From: FEN-1297 sp963843605
GTDB taxonomy: Bacteria; Bacteroidota; Ignavibacteria; Ignavibacteriales; Ignavibacteriaceae
DNA: 64,000 nucleotides
NCBI GenBank assembly: GCA_963843605.1
Contig: CAWJLA010000001.1
Span: 930,001 to 994,000 of the forward strand
Direction: 5' to 3'
Shown: positions 51,601 to 60,007 of the stretch, one piece after another
Layout: every line of letters begins with the position of its first letter
Position numbering within the stretch: the first letter of the stretch is position 1
Notes under the pieces: model-generated
Told to the model about the DNA's origin: nothing
The model's database searches: none
Seen by the model: only the letters and a program-made list of their open reading frames with translations
Translations under genes and position numbers: made by a program

Positions 51601-52935
51601 TTATTTAATTCCTACTGCTCTGTCCAGCTTTGCTAATGATAATTCATAGTCCGCTTGCGCTTGTACATAATCGGTTCTTGCCTGAGTTAAAGCAACTTCT
51701 GCGTCAAGCAGCTCGGAATTCAGGGTTAAACCTTGTTTAAATTTCTCGTCCGTAACCCTGTAATTTTCTTCGGCCTGCTTAACGGTTTGTTTTGCAACCA
51801 TTACTTTTTCGCGTGCTTTAACAAAATTGAAATAACTTTGATTTACATCCAGAGTAACGGCATCTTTCAGTAATTTATAATTGTCTTTTGCTTGTTCAAG
51901 ACCAGCTTCCGCCTCCTGCGTTTTATCTATTGTCGCGCCCCAGTTCCAAAGATTATACGATAGGCCGACACTCACATTCCAGGTACCGTAAAACTTGTTT
52001 TGAGTCGGAAGTAATCTTTGATTGGGCTTCGAATAATCGTATTCTCCGGCCACAAAAACCTGCGGATACCAATCTCCTTGCGCCGCAGTTACGTTTTTAC
52101 CCGAAGCATTAACCCGTAAATTCATCGCCTTAAGCTCTGGACGTTTTTTATATGCTTCATTAACCAGTTCATCCAAAGGCTTGCTCATAACGCCGTTAAA
52201 ATCACCTACTGCTACGCTGTCGGCAAGCTTTATATCCGTGGAAAGAGGCAGCCCTATTACATTATTTAAATTCAGCATAGCAAGTTTAACTCCGTTTGCC
52301 GCATCTATTTGCTGCAGTTGAACCTGAGAGAGCTGAACCTGAACTTTAAGGACATCATTCTGTGTAGCTAAACCCTGCTTAAAGAAATTCTGGACATCCC
52401 CCAAATGTGCATTTACGGTTTGAATATCTTCGTCTATCACTTTTTTAAGGCTTATTGCTTTGAATAGCGCCCAATATGCATTTTTAATGCTAAGAAAAAG
52501 ATCCTGCTCATCTTTAGTGTAATCTTGTTCAACCGCCGATGCACTGAGCCTAGCCGCGTCATAACTGCTTGACAATTTAAACCCGGTGAACAATGGCTGC
52601 TGCAGACTTAGTTTCATATTATAATTATCGAAAATAGACGGCGAAATTACGAAATCGCCGAAAGGTGTATTAACCGAAAACGGAGGCACTTTGCTCAGCC
52701 TTGTGTATGTGGCACCCAAATCAAGAGAAAAAAATCTTGATGCACCGACTTGATTTGCCTGAGCCTGAGCCATTTTTACCTGCATTAAGGAAGCATGAAT
52801 CTGCTTACTGTTTTGAAGTCCAATTTGTATACTTTGATCTAAAGTTAAAGTTTTTGCATCCTGCGCAAATAACTGAGCTGCAGCCAAAACAGATACAAGA
52901 ACCAATAATTTCGCAAAACTGCTAATTGTTCTCAT
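51601..52935 (-). CDS. TolC family outer membrane efflux protein (with RND pump)
   Basis: About 444 residues from ATG 52935, which has AAAGGAG upstream and starts a proper signal peptide (MRTISSFAKLLVLVSVLAAA). The longer reading from 53001 would extend into the TetR gene. Its start lies 14 bases inside the end of the TetR gene, so the two are translationally coupled. Two TolC repeats with long helical pairs (KTLTLDQSIQIGLQNSKQIH; PLDELVNEAYKKRPELKAMN) and ends in LAKLDRAVGIK. Outer-membrane duct of the RND system. Confidence 0.92.
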   Translation of the reverse strand: MRTISSFAKLLVLVSVLAAAQLFAQDAKTLTLDQSIQIGLQNSKQIHASLMQVKMAQAQANQVGASRFFSLDLGATYTRLSKVPPFSVNTPFGDFVISPSIFDNYNMKLSLQQPLFTGFKLSSSYDAARLSASAVEQDYTKDEQDLFLSIKNAYWALFKAISLKKVIDEDIQTVNAHLGDVQNFFKQGLATQNDVLKVQVQLSQVQLQQIDAANGVKLAMLNLNNVIGLPLSTDIKLADSVAVGDFNGVMSKPLDELVNEAYKKRPELKAMNLRVNASGKNVTAAQGDWYPQVFVAGEYDYSKPNQRLLPTQNKFYGTWNVSVGLSYNLWNWGATIDKTQEAEAGLEQAKDNYKLLKDAVTLDVNQSYFNFVKAREKVMVAKQTVKQAEENYRVTDEKFKQGLTLNSELLDAEVALTQARTDYVQAQADYELSLAKLDRAVGIK

Positions 52936-53578
52936 ATTCAATATTCTCCTTTGTATTATTTTCGTCTGCCGGATATGAGATATACTTCTGTCGTCCTTCA
53001 TCCGTTAAAATTCCTTCGAACATTACTCTAAATATTGCTTCTATTGCCTGATTTGCCGAAATAGGAAGCTGCGATAATGTTTCCGGGTTCATTATTGATT
53101 GAATGGCGCTGGTGTACATTAAAATAACAACTTCCTGCCCAATATCGTTCCTGAATACATTGTGCTCGATTCCTTTTTTAAATAATTCAACAGCTTTTTC
53201 CAACCCTTTAATTTTTTTCAGATCGTGAACTTCGTTCCATATTTCGGGCATGCTTTTTCTAAGATCGTCGAACAAGGGACCTCGTATTTTAGAAGATTGT
53301 TTGCCTATAAAATTCATCATTTTTTTCAGTTTGCCTACAAAATCAAGTTCATTGTCCGCCCAAATTTGGTTTATTTGATTTTCCGTTTCGCATTGACGCT
53401 CTTTAATTAATTCTCTGACCAGATTTTCTTTACCCGAGAAAAACTTATATATTGTTTTTTTGCTCATTCCGAGTCCGGTAGCAATCTCATCCATCGTTAC
53501 TTTCGAAAACCCGTACTGTAAGAACATTTCCTCGGCTTTAAGGAATATTCTTTCTTTTATTTCATTTTCTTCCGACAT
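52922..53578 (-). CDS. TetR family regulator of the RND efflux operon
   Basis: 218 residues. N-terminal helix-turn-helix: FLQYGFSKVTMDEIATGLGM then SKKTIYKFFSGKENLVRELI. The C-terminal helices form the effector domain. First gene of the leftward operon TetR-TolC-adaptor-pump. A TTGACA-N17 promoter and an inverted repeat with GGAAACCG/CGGTTTCC arms lie upstream (53683-53740), suggesting autoregulation relieved by a pump substrate. Confidence 0.88.
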   Translation of the reverse strand: MSEENEIKERIFLKAEEMFLQYGFSKVTMDEIATGLGMSKKTIYKFFSGKENLVRELIKERQCETENQINQIWADNELDFVGKLKKMMNFIGKQSSKIRGPLFDDLRKSMPEIWNEVHDLKKIKGLEKAVELFKKGIEHNVFRNDIGQEVVILMYTSAIQSIMNPETLSQLPISANQAIEAIFRVMFEGILTDEGRQKYISYPADENNTKENIEYENN

Positions 53579-53682
53579 TTGTGCCAGCCTTTCTACTCAA
53601 GAAACATTATTTGTTTACCTGGTTTCCAAAATGAGAAAATTTTACCCTCATTATTTTATCAAAATGAAGGTTTTTAAACCAT

Positions 53683-53710
53683 GGAAACCGTAACTGTATT
53701 TTCGGTTTCC
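53683..53710. promoter_or_regulatory. Probable operator for the RND-operon TetR
   Basis: GGAAACCG (53683-53690) and CGGTTTCC (53703-53710) are perfect inverted arms around a 12-base spacer. A third GGTTTCC half-site lies at 53621-53627. The repeat lies directly downstream of the -10 box. Confidence 0.6.
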
Positions 53711-53711
53711 A

Positions 53712-53740
53712 AAACTAAAGCAAAATTTCTCATTTGTCAA
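53712..53740 (-). promoter_or_regulatory. RND operon promoter
   Basis: On the minus strand TTGACA (53740-53735), 17 bases, then TAGTTT (53717-53712). It is the best sigma-70-like match upstream of the TetR gene; the -10 box is only fair. Confidence 0.5.
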
Positions 53741-53782
53741 GAGACATGAAAAATATTTGTACGAATGGTCACAAAACTAATT

Positions 53783-53851
53783 TGGAGGTTGGGAATTGGG
53801 AGTGGGAGGTTGGTGGTTAGGAAGTAGGAGGTTGGGAATGGGAGGTTGGTG
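53783..53851. repeat. G-rich low-complexity direct repeat
   Basis: Irregular tandem copies of GGAGGTTGGGAAT / GGGAGGTTGGTG, about five units over 69 bases. Similar GGGAGTTGG-like tracts occur between genes in several bacteria. The many GG/GGG runs could form a G-quadruplex. It lies between the RND-operon promoter region and the end of the phosphatase gene. Confidence 0.7.
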
Positions 53852-53927
53852 TCTTGTTCGAAATAAAACCGACATTAAAATCGATTAGACAGTAGACCCC
53901 AACGTCCCGCAACAAACCTCCGACAAC

Positions 53928-55556
53928 CTATTTAATCAGCGGTATTCCGATGCAGGCATCCGGCTCCTGAATTTTTAATAAGTCCGCAATAGTCGCAGCA
54001 ATATCAACAACATAAACCGGGGAGTTGACAGTCTGTCTAGGAACGTGCCAGCCGTAATAAAGCATCGGTACATGAGTATCGTAATTATAAGCAGCGCCGT
54101 GCGAAGTTCCCTTTAGTAAGAAGTCCGGCAGGTAAGCCGGCAGTAAAGTTATAGCAATATCGCCTGATCTTGCCGGATTATAACCGTTCAAGGTCAAGTT
54201 TGTCGAAGTTCTTTCCGGGGTCAGTTTCTGCAGATCATCCCGGGTAAATATAGATGCAATAACTGGAAAACTATCTCTTAGATAATCCGAAATACTGATC
54301 ATAACTTCATGAATATTCAAATGATTTTTGCTAATCACTTTTCTATTCAGAAAAATCTGATCGTTGGAAAAATTGGCTATAATATTCTTATCACCGTAAG
54401 TACGAGAGGCAAAAGCATTAATGGAGTCACTTGTCTCTTTAGTATTCAAACCGCCTGCGGGCATATTATGTTCTTTTAAATATCCCGGAGTAGTTAAGAC
54501 GGCATGATCCGCGGTTAAAAAAAGCAGGTAGTTCCCTTTGCCGACATTCTTATCGAGATCTTTCAACAAATCGGCTATTAAACCGTCAAGTTTTATATAC
54601 GTATCTTCCAGTTCATAGGAATTATTGCCGTAACTGTGTCCGATAAAATCGGTAGAAGAAAAGCTGACTGCGAGAAAATCCGTTTGATTACCGCTGCCGA
54701 GTTTTTCGTTTACAATAGCCGCCTTTACAAATTCCTCAACAATCTTATTGCCGAACGGTGTAGCTTCAATTGCGGCATTCTTTTCTCCGGCGGTAAGTTT
54801 ATCAAATTTGTGGGGGAAGTTTGTTTTGCTTTCTTTAAATAAATCTTTTTCATAAGGTGAATTATCGGGAGCGGTTATTTGATAATCCGACTCCGGAAGA
54901 GAAAGTGTCCAATTATGCGACATATATTTATCGACTAATTTTTCTCCGTTAAATTTATTTACCCAATCTGGGAGTGTCTTCATATAATAAGTCGATGAAA
55001 TAAAGCAACCGTTTTTATTATCGTACCAATAAGCTGCATCGGCCATATGACCGCCGGGTAAAATTGCGGCCCGGTCTTTCAAGGAAATGCTTATAACTTT
55101 CGACGCGCCGTTATCGGATAATTTCAACTGGTCGGTAATTGTCGAAGCTTCCAATTTCCTGGGCGACATCTCGCCTTCTTTGTCGTTGCCGCCCACGGTC
55201 TTTTCCGTTTTATCGCTTACACAATAAATCATTTTTCCGGCTGCTCTCTCGTACCAGCTGTTTGCAATAATTCCGTGGTAAAAAGGAGTAGTGCCGGTAT
55301 AAACAGATGTATGCCCCGGTCCGGTAGCAGTAGGGACATAATTAAAATGGGCGTAGGTAAAATTTGATCCTTCGTTCATCAGGCGGTTAAAACCGTTCTT
55401 CCCGTAATACTTTTTAAATTTATATAAATAATCATACCGCATTTGATCAATAACAATTCCCACAACCAGTTTAGGCCTGCTAACAGGCTGAGAAAAGTTT
55501 TTAACTGAAAAGGAAGCGATTATAAAAAATACAATAAGCAGGGATTTGAATTTCAT
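53928..55556 (-). CDS. PafA-like alkaline phosphatase (alkaline phosphatase superfamily)
   Basis: 542 residues with a signal peptide (1-~22). Residues match the periplasmic PafA phosphomonoesterase: metal Asp in VVGIVIDQMRYDYL (D37), nucleophile Thr in YVPTATGPGHTS (T78 by spacing), Asn in ANSWY (N99), and the Lys/Arg pair in ISLKDRAAILPGG (K160, R162). Metal ligands continue in SFSSTDFIGHSYG, FLTADHAVLTTPG and GTSHGAAYNYDTHVPM. PafA hydrolyses many phosphate monoesters independently of phosphate repression. Periplasmic. Monocistronic. Confidence 0.92.
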   Translation of the reverse strand: MKFKSLLIVFFIIASFSVKNFSQPVSRPKLVVGIVIDQMRYDYLYKFKKYYGKNGFNRLMNEGSNFTYAHFNYVPTATGPGHTSVYTGTTPFYHGIIANSWYERAAGKMIYCVSDKTEKTVGGNDKEGEMSPRKLEASTITDQLKLSDNGASKVISISLKDRAAILPGGHMADAAYWYDNKNGCFISSTYYMKTLPDWVNKFNGEKLVDKYMSHNWTLSLPESDYQITAPDNSPYEKDLFKESKTNFPHKFDKLTAGEKNAAIEATPFGNKIVEEFVKAAIVNEKLGSGNQTDFLAVSFSSTDFIGHSYGNNSYELEDTYIKLDGLIADLLKDLDKNVGKGNYLLFLTADHAVLTTPGYLKEHNMPAGGLNTKETSDSINAFASRTYGDKNIIANFSNDQIFLNRKVISKNHLNIHEVMISISDYLRDSFPVIASIFTRDDLQKLTPERTSTNLTLNGYNPARSGDIAITLLPAYLPDFLLKGTSHGAAYNYDTHVPMLYYGWHVPRQTVNSPVYVVDIAATIADLLKIQEPDACIGIPLIK

Positions 55557-55790
55557 TTTAATTCCTTATGTGAATTTTATTTTTTGTTTGAACCAGGATC
55601 CGGGATATTTGATATTGAATACCGGGTGCATGATAATGAAACCGGATATTAATAATTATTATTAATTAGATAAAATTTAACTGCGACATAGTAAGTTTGA
55701 ATATTATAAATGAAATACTTATAAATTTAATTATAAGTCATCTATCATAAATATTGAGTCCTATGTCCGGTTCCCCGAATCTTGCATCCC

Positions 55791-56450
55791 TTATCCGTAA
55801 TTAAACAGTTTTTTTATACCGTAAATATCTGAGATTGAATAATCCGGATTTTCGGCGGATAAAAATTCAGCGGTTCTATATCCGTACAGCGCCGCGCAGG
55901 TTTTTGCGCCTGCATTCTTTCCGCATCTAATATCCAATTCCGTATCCCCTATCATTAAAGTTTCCCCGGGTATTACTTTTAATTCATTACAAATAAAAAG
56001 CAAAGGTTCGGCAGAAGGTTTGTTGGCAATACCCGTTCTGCGTCCCATTATAAAAGAAAAATATTTTCGTAACCCGAAATGCTCAATGTTTTTGTCGGCC
56101 TGCTGCTGGTTTTTGGTAGTAAGCAGAGAAACGGAAATATTTTTATCATTCAGAAAAGACAACACTTCTTCGACGCCCTCATAAAGAGAGGACTCATTAA
56201 TATATTCGAAATAATAGTCTTTATAAATTTCAATGAACTGATCGAAATCTTTAACGGGTATATTCAGTTCGCTAAAAATATCCATAAAATGATGGCCTAT
56301 ACGTTTTCTGAATTCCGGTTCGGGCAGATCCCCGTTAATATTCAGTACTTTTAATGCACTGACGGTAGAATTGTATATTGTGTAAAACGAGTCGACAATT
56401 GTACCGTCAAGATCAAATGATATATGCTTTATATTATTATCTGAGTTCAC
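55791..56450 (-). CDS. HAD family hydrolase (phosphoglycolate phosphatase-like)
   Basis: About 219 residues from GTG 56450. That codon overlaps the stop of the upstream zinc-ribbon gene (GTGA) and has AAAGGA upstream, so I prefer it to an ATG at 56501. HAD motifs: I, SFDLDGTIVDS (D13, D15); II, SLLTTKNQQ; III, Lys in GIANKPSAEP; IV, MIGDTELDIRCGKNAG. The helical cap after motif I fits subclass C1, as in phosphoglycolate phosphatase and pyrophosphatases. Cytoplasmic. Substrate not certain. Confidence 0.88.
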   Translation of the reverse strand: MNSDNNIKHISFDLDGTIVDSFYTIYNSTVSALKVLNINGDLPEPEFRKRIGHHFMDIFSELNIPVKDFDQFIEIYKDYYFEYINESSLYEGVEEVLSFLNDKNISVSLLTTKNQQQADKNIEHFGLRKYFSFIMGRRTGIANKPSAEPLLFICNELKVIPGETLMIGDTELDIRCGKNAGAKTCAALYGYRTAEFLSAENPDYSISDIYGIKKLFNYG

Positions 56451-56632
56451 TTTTCGTCCTTTACCTGTAAATAGGAATGATTTTCCGGGAGTGCCGTACA
56501 TATCTCACCCCGGCAGCATTCGTCTGTATTCGTTCGGCAATTTGAACACTGGCCGTGACCGTGCACCCAGATTATTACTGCCGGCTGTCCGCACCATTGG
56601 CAGACGGTTATTAATTCTTTTTCCTTATCCAA
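56447..56632 (-). CDS. Small cysteine-rich zinc-ribbon protein
   Basis: 61 residues, TTG start. CQWCGQPAVIIWVHGHGQCSNC has two CxxC knuckles, followed by CC and another Cys in TDECCRGEIC. Probably binds one zinc, possibly a second metal. It overlaps the HAD gene by four bases. I do not recognise a family name. Translational coupling suggests a shared role with the hydrolase. Confidence 0.7.
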   Translation of the reverse strand: MDKEKELITVCQWCGQPAVIIWVHGHGQCSNCRTNTDECCRGEICTALPENHSYLQVKDEK

Positions 56633-56789
56633 TTCTTACCCGGATATCTGAGTAATTTTTATTTTTAAAATTTAATATATTTTTGCCAGCATACCAAAGT
56701 AATTATCAGTAAAACACGTCCGATACAGATCAAACTTTTATTTTGGATTTTTGTTTATTTTTCATTTTGTAATTAAACAACCGGGAAAG

Positions 56790-57761
56790 ATGAAAGAGAA
56801 CAATTTTGATATAATAATTATCGGCGCTGGCCCGATCGGACTTTCTTGCGGAATAGAAGCCGTAAAAAAGAATTATTCTCATCTTATAATCGAAAAGGGA
56901 TGTCTGGTAAATTCAATTTTTAATTATCCTACCAATATGACATTCTTTTCTACTTCGGAGAGACTTGAAATAGGCGATGTTCCTTTTGTCTCTCACGGTG
57001 ACAAGCCGACCAGACGGGAGGCTCTGGAATACTACCGTCGCGTAAAACAGTCATGGAAACTCAATGTAAATAATTATGAAAAGGTTATTGATATAAACAA
57101 AAACAAACGCGGTTTTAAAATACATTCAGACAAAGGAATTTATCACTGCAAAAAGTTAATAATAGCAACCGGTTTTTACGACAAGCCGAACTATTTAAAC
57201 ATACCCGGTGAAAATTTATCAAAGGTAAAACACTATTTCGACGAAGCTCATCCGTATGCTTATTTAAAATTAGTCGTCATCGGAGCAGCTAATTCTGCCG
57301 TTGATGTTGCCCTGGAAACATACAGGCGCGGATCCGAAGTTACAATGGTGATTAGAGAAGACAGAATAAAAGATAACGTAAAATATTGGGTTAAACCGGA
57401 TATCGAGAACAGAATAAAAGAAGGTTCCATTAAAGCTTATTTTAATTCCCACCTGGTAAAAATTGACGAGAACACTGTAGATATAAAGACACCGGACGGA
57501 TTAACAACCATTAAAAACGATTTTGTTTTTGCGATGACCGGATACCATTCGGATTTTAATTTTCTAAAAAAAACGGGGATAATGCTTGACGATGATGAAA
57601 ATAAAACACCTGTTTACGATCATGAAACCTACCAGACAAATATACCCGGGATATATCTGGCGGGAGTAGTCTGCGGCGGAATGGATACCGGTAAATTTTT
57701 TATTGAAAATTCCAGATTTCATGCGGTTAATATTTTTAATCATATTGATTTAAAAAACTGA
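56790..57761 (+). CDS. YpdA-like flavin-dependent disulfide reductase
   Basis: About 323 residues from ATG 56790; the reading from 56751 adds a leader without family support. FAD motif FDIIIIGAGPIGLSCG (G12, G14, G17). Substrate-side landmark FNYPTNMTFFSTSERLEIGD is typical of YpdA, as is the NADPH motif VVIGAANSAVDVALE. YIhe closing FAD stretch is IPGIYLAGVVCGGMDTGKFF. YpdA reduces bacillithiol disulfide or bacilliredoxin. Whether this organism makes bacillithiol is not shown here; no bshA/B/C is in the window. Monocistronic. Confidence 0.88.
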   Translation: MKENNFDIIIIGAGPIGLSCGIEAVKKNYSHLIIEKGCLVNSIFNYPTNMTFFSTSERLEIGDVPFVSHGDKPTRREALEYYRRVKQSWKLNVNNYEKVIDINKNKRGFKIHSDKGIYHCKKLIIATGFYDKPNYLNIPGENLSKVKHYFDEAHPYAYLKLVVIGAANSAVDVALETYRRGSEVTMVIREDRIKDNVKYWVKPDIENRIKEGSIKAYFNSHLVKIDENTVDIKTPDGLTTIKNDFVFAMTGYHSDFNFLKKTGIMLDDDENKTPVYDHETYQTNIPGIYLAGVVCGGMDTGKFFIENSRFHAVNIFNHIDLKN

Positions 57762-57970
57762 AATTAAGCAGAACCCCATTTCAAAATCTCATAATCATCT
57801 TCGGAAGCAAGCTAATCATCAAATTTGCCGTGAAACCTCTAGGGGCGTTATTTTATCATTTCACATATGTCAATTTTTATTCAATTGAATTCCTTATGAT
57901 TTGGAGTTATTTTTGTGATTGAGGATTTGGACAAATGAGTATTTAACAAATAATATTTACTGGAGTAATA

Positions 57971-59020
57971 ATGATAGATAAAATAAAAGAACTTATAGGC
58001 AGCGAAGCCGATTCACTTCTTACGTACAAGGCAAAATTTCCGAAGGAAAATTTGCACTTGCCGGGCCCAGATTTTGTTGACCGTATTTTTGCGCAAAGCG
58101 ATAGGAATATTAATGTATTGAAAAATTTGCAGTGGATCTTCATGAGCGGAAGGTTAGCGGGTTCCGGGTATGTTTCAATTCTGCCGGTCGATCAGGGCAT
58201 CGAACATTCCGCAGGCGCATCGTTTGCTCCTAATCCGGAATATTTTGATCCGGAAAATATCGTTAAACTTGCAATCGAAGGCGGATGCAATGCAGTTGCT
58301 TCAACATTAGGCGTACTGGGAATGAATTCGAGAAAATACGCACACAAAATTCCTTTTATTGTTAAAATTAATCACAACCAGCTTTTAACTTATCCGAATA
58401 CTTTCGATCAGATAATGTTTGCAAGCGTTGAACAAGCTTATGATATGGGAGCCGCTGCGGTCGGTGCTACTATTTATTTCGGTTCCGAGGAAAGTTCGCG
58501 GCAGATTATCGAAGTAAGCGAAGCCTTCCAATATGCTCATGAACTCGGTCTCGGTACAATACTTTGGTGCTATCTTAGAAATCCCGATTTCAAAACAAAA
58601 GAGCACGATTATCATGTAGCAGCCGATTTAACCGGACAGGCTAATCATCTTGGTGTTACTATTGAGGCGGATATTATCAAACAGAAATTACCGGAATGCA
58701 ACGGCGGATTTAAAGCCTTAAAATTCGGTAAGACCAGCGAGAAGGTATATACCGAATTATCTTCCGATAATCCGATCGACTTAACAAGATACCAGGTTAT
58801 TAATAATTATATGGGCAGAGCCGGATTAATCAACAGCGGCGGAGCTTCAGGCGCAAATGATTTCGCTGAAGCTGCGAAGACTGCGGTTATTAATAAGAGA
58901 GCCGGAGGAATGGGATTGATCTCAGGCCGCAAGGCATTCCAGCGCCCTATGGCAGAAGGCGTTAAGCTGTTAAATATTATTCAGGACGTCTATCTTGAAA
59001 AAGAAATAACAGTTGCTTAA
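57971..59020 (+). CDS. fbaB: Class I fructose-bisphosphate aldolase (FbaB/DhnA type)
   Basis: 349 residues, the length of E. coli FbaB. It cleaves fructose 1,6-bisphosphate to dihydroxyacetone phosphate and glyceraldehyde 3-phosphate through a Schiff-base Lys. Seen: ILPVDQGIEHSAGASFAPNP near the N-terminus, FIVKINHNQLLTYPN, and the family blocks NNYMGRAGLINSGGASG and INKRAGGMGLISGRKAFQRP. Cytoplasmic glycolysis or gluconeogenesis. Followed by a strong terminator; single-gene unit. Confidence 0.94.
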   Translation: MIDKIKELIGSEADSLLTYKAKFPKENLHLPGPDFVDRIFAQSDRNINVLKNLQWIFMSGRLAGSGYVSILPVDQGIEHSAGASFAPNPEYFDPENIVKLAIEGGCNAVASTLGVLGMNSRKYAHKIPFIVKINHNQLLTYPNTFDQIMFASVEQAYDMGAAAVGATIYFGSEESSRQIIEVSEAFQYAHELGLGTILWCYLRNPDFKTKEHDYHVAADLTGQANHLGVTIEADIIKQKLPECNGGFKALKFGKTSEKVYTELSSDNPIDLTRYQVINNYMGRAGLINSGGASGANDFAEAAKTAVINKRAGGMGLISGRKAFQRPMAEGVKLLNIIQDVYLEKEITVA

Positions 59021-59036
59021 GTAAGAACAAAAAGTT

Positions 59037-59068
59037 ATGCCCCGTTTTTAACGGGGCATTTCCATTTT
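59037..59068 (+). terminator. Terminator of the aldolase gene
   Basis: ATGCCCCGT-TTTTA-ACGGGGCAT, a nine-base stem followed by TTCCATTTT. Confidence 0.85.
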
Positions 59069-59132
59069 AAATAACCGTATATATTATTATGATTAAAGAA
59101 CGTAATTCAATTAGATAACATGCAATAATACT

Positions 59133-59155
59133 GACTCATTGTTCTATAACCTTAT
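59133..59155. repeat. Fragment of the dispersed palindromic repeat
   Basis: TTGTTCTATAACCTTATATC shares TTGTTCTATAACC-TAT with positions 108-123 of the window. It sits near the end of the leftward cytochrome gene. Confidence 0.35.
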
Positions 59156-59170
59156 ATCATATTCTCTACA

Positions 59171-59593
59171 TTACTTATTAAGCTTCAGCAAATAATCGGC
59201 TATTTTTCCTAATTCCTGAACATTGATGTTACTGAATGAAGGCATCATTGTATTCGGGTATTGTGCTAAATAATTTTTCATTCTGCCCGAGTCCATATAC
59301 GAAGACGGATTTCTGAGATAATTGATAAGTTTATCCCTTGACCAATATTGCTGCACATTATGAAGATCCGGGGCCATTCTTGTGCCGGATAAATCGGAAC
59401 CGTGGCAGCCGGTACAACCTAAGCTAGAGACAAGCTGTTCCGCGGTTTTAGGCTGGGTAGATTCGTCCATCTGGGTTTGCTGATTAGGCATCGCTTTCTT
59501 TTGTACATCGGATCGGTTTGTGTTTAATTCAACCACCAACAATAAAAGAAATAGAAGCAATACCGATGCTACCCATATTTGAGGTTTTGTCAT
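59171..59593 (-). CDS. Membrane-anchored monoheme cytochrome c
   Basis: 140 residues. An N-terminal uncleaved helix (6-22) precedes a polar linker and a class I cytochrome c domain with CTGCH (C60, C63, H64). The probable axial Met is in YPNTMMPSFSNINV. The fold ends with ELGKIADYLLKLNK. It resembles the single cytochrome c domains attached to bc complexes and terminal oxidases. No oxidase gene is adjacent. Electron carrier on the periplasmic face. Confidence 0.88.
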   Translation of the reverse strand: MTKPQIWVASVLLLFLLLLVVELNTNRSDVQKKAMPNQQTQMDESTQPKTAEQLVSSLGCTGCHGSDLSGTRMAPDLHNVQQYWSRDKLINYLRNPSSYMDSGRMKNYLAQYPNTMMPSFSNINVQELGKIADYLLKLNK

Positions 59594-60007
59594 TTGCTTT
59601 CCGTTAAATTTTTAATTCATTCGGGTTCATAAAAATACCGCCTTCAAAAATAAAGAATTATGAGGAAATTTACTTGATGAATTTGGAATGAACGCATACA
59701 ATTCGATCATTTTAAACTCCGGTTCGACACCGCTCACTATTATCAAATGTTATATGAAACAATCAATTAACTAATTTATAAACCTGACACGAAGATGACT
59801 AAAATCCGTTTATTTCCACAGCTCCGCTTTGAAATACGGAATTAATATACCGTTAGTTTCCTTATTCATTATCATATAATTAAGTGTCCGAAATCAATTT
59901 TTGAAGGCATATCTCTGCCAAATCTTAATCCGAAATTGTTTAATTATGTTAATTTGTTATTATAGATGCGTAATTTCAAAAACTCTATTTATAACAACAC
60001 TATATTT
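59594..60007. other. Intergenic, no gene recognised
   Basis: Divergent spacer between the cytochrome c and the DUF255 gene. AT-rich, no clear frame, hairpin or promoter pair that I would defend. Confidence 0.45.
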
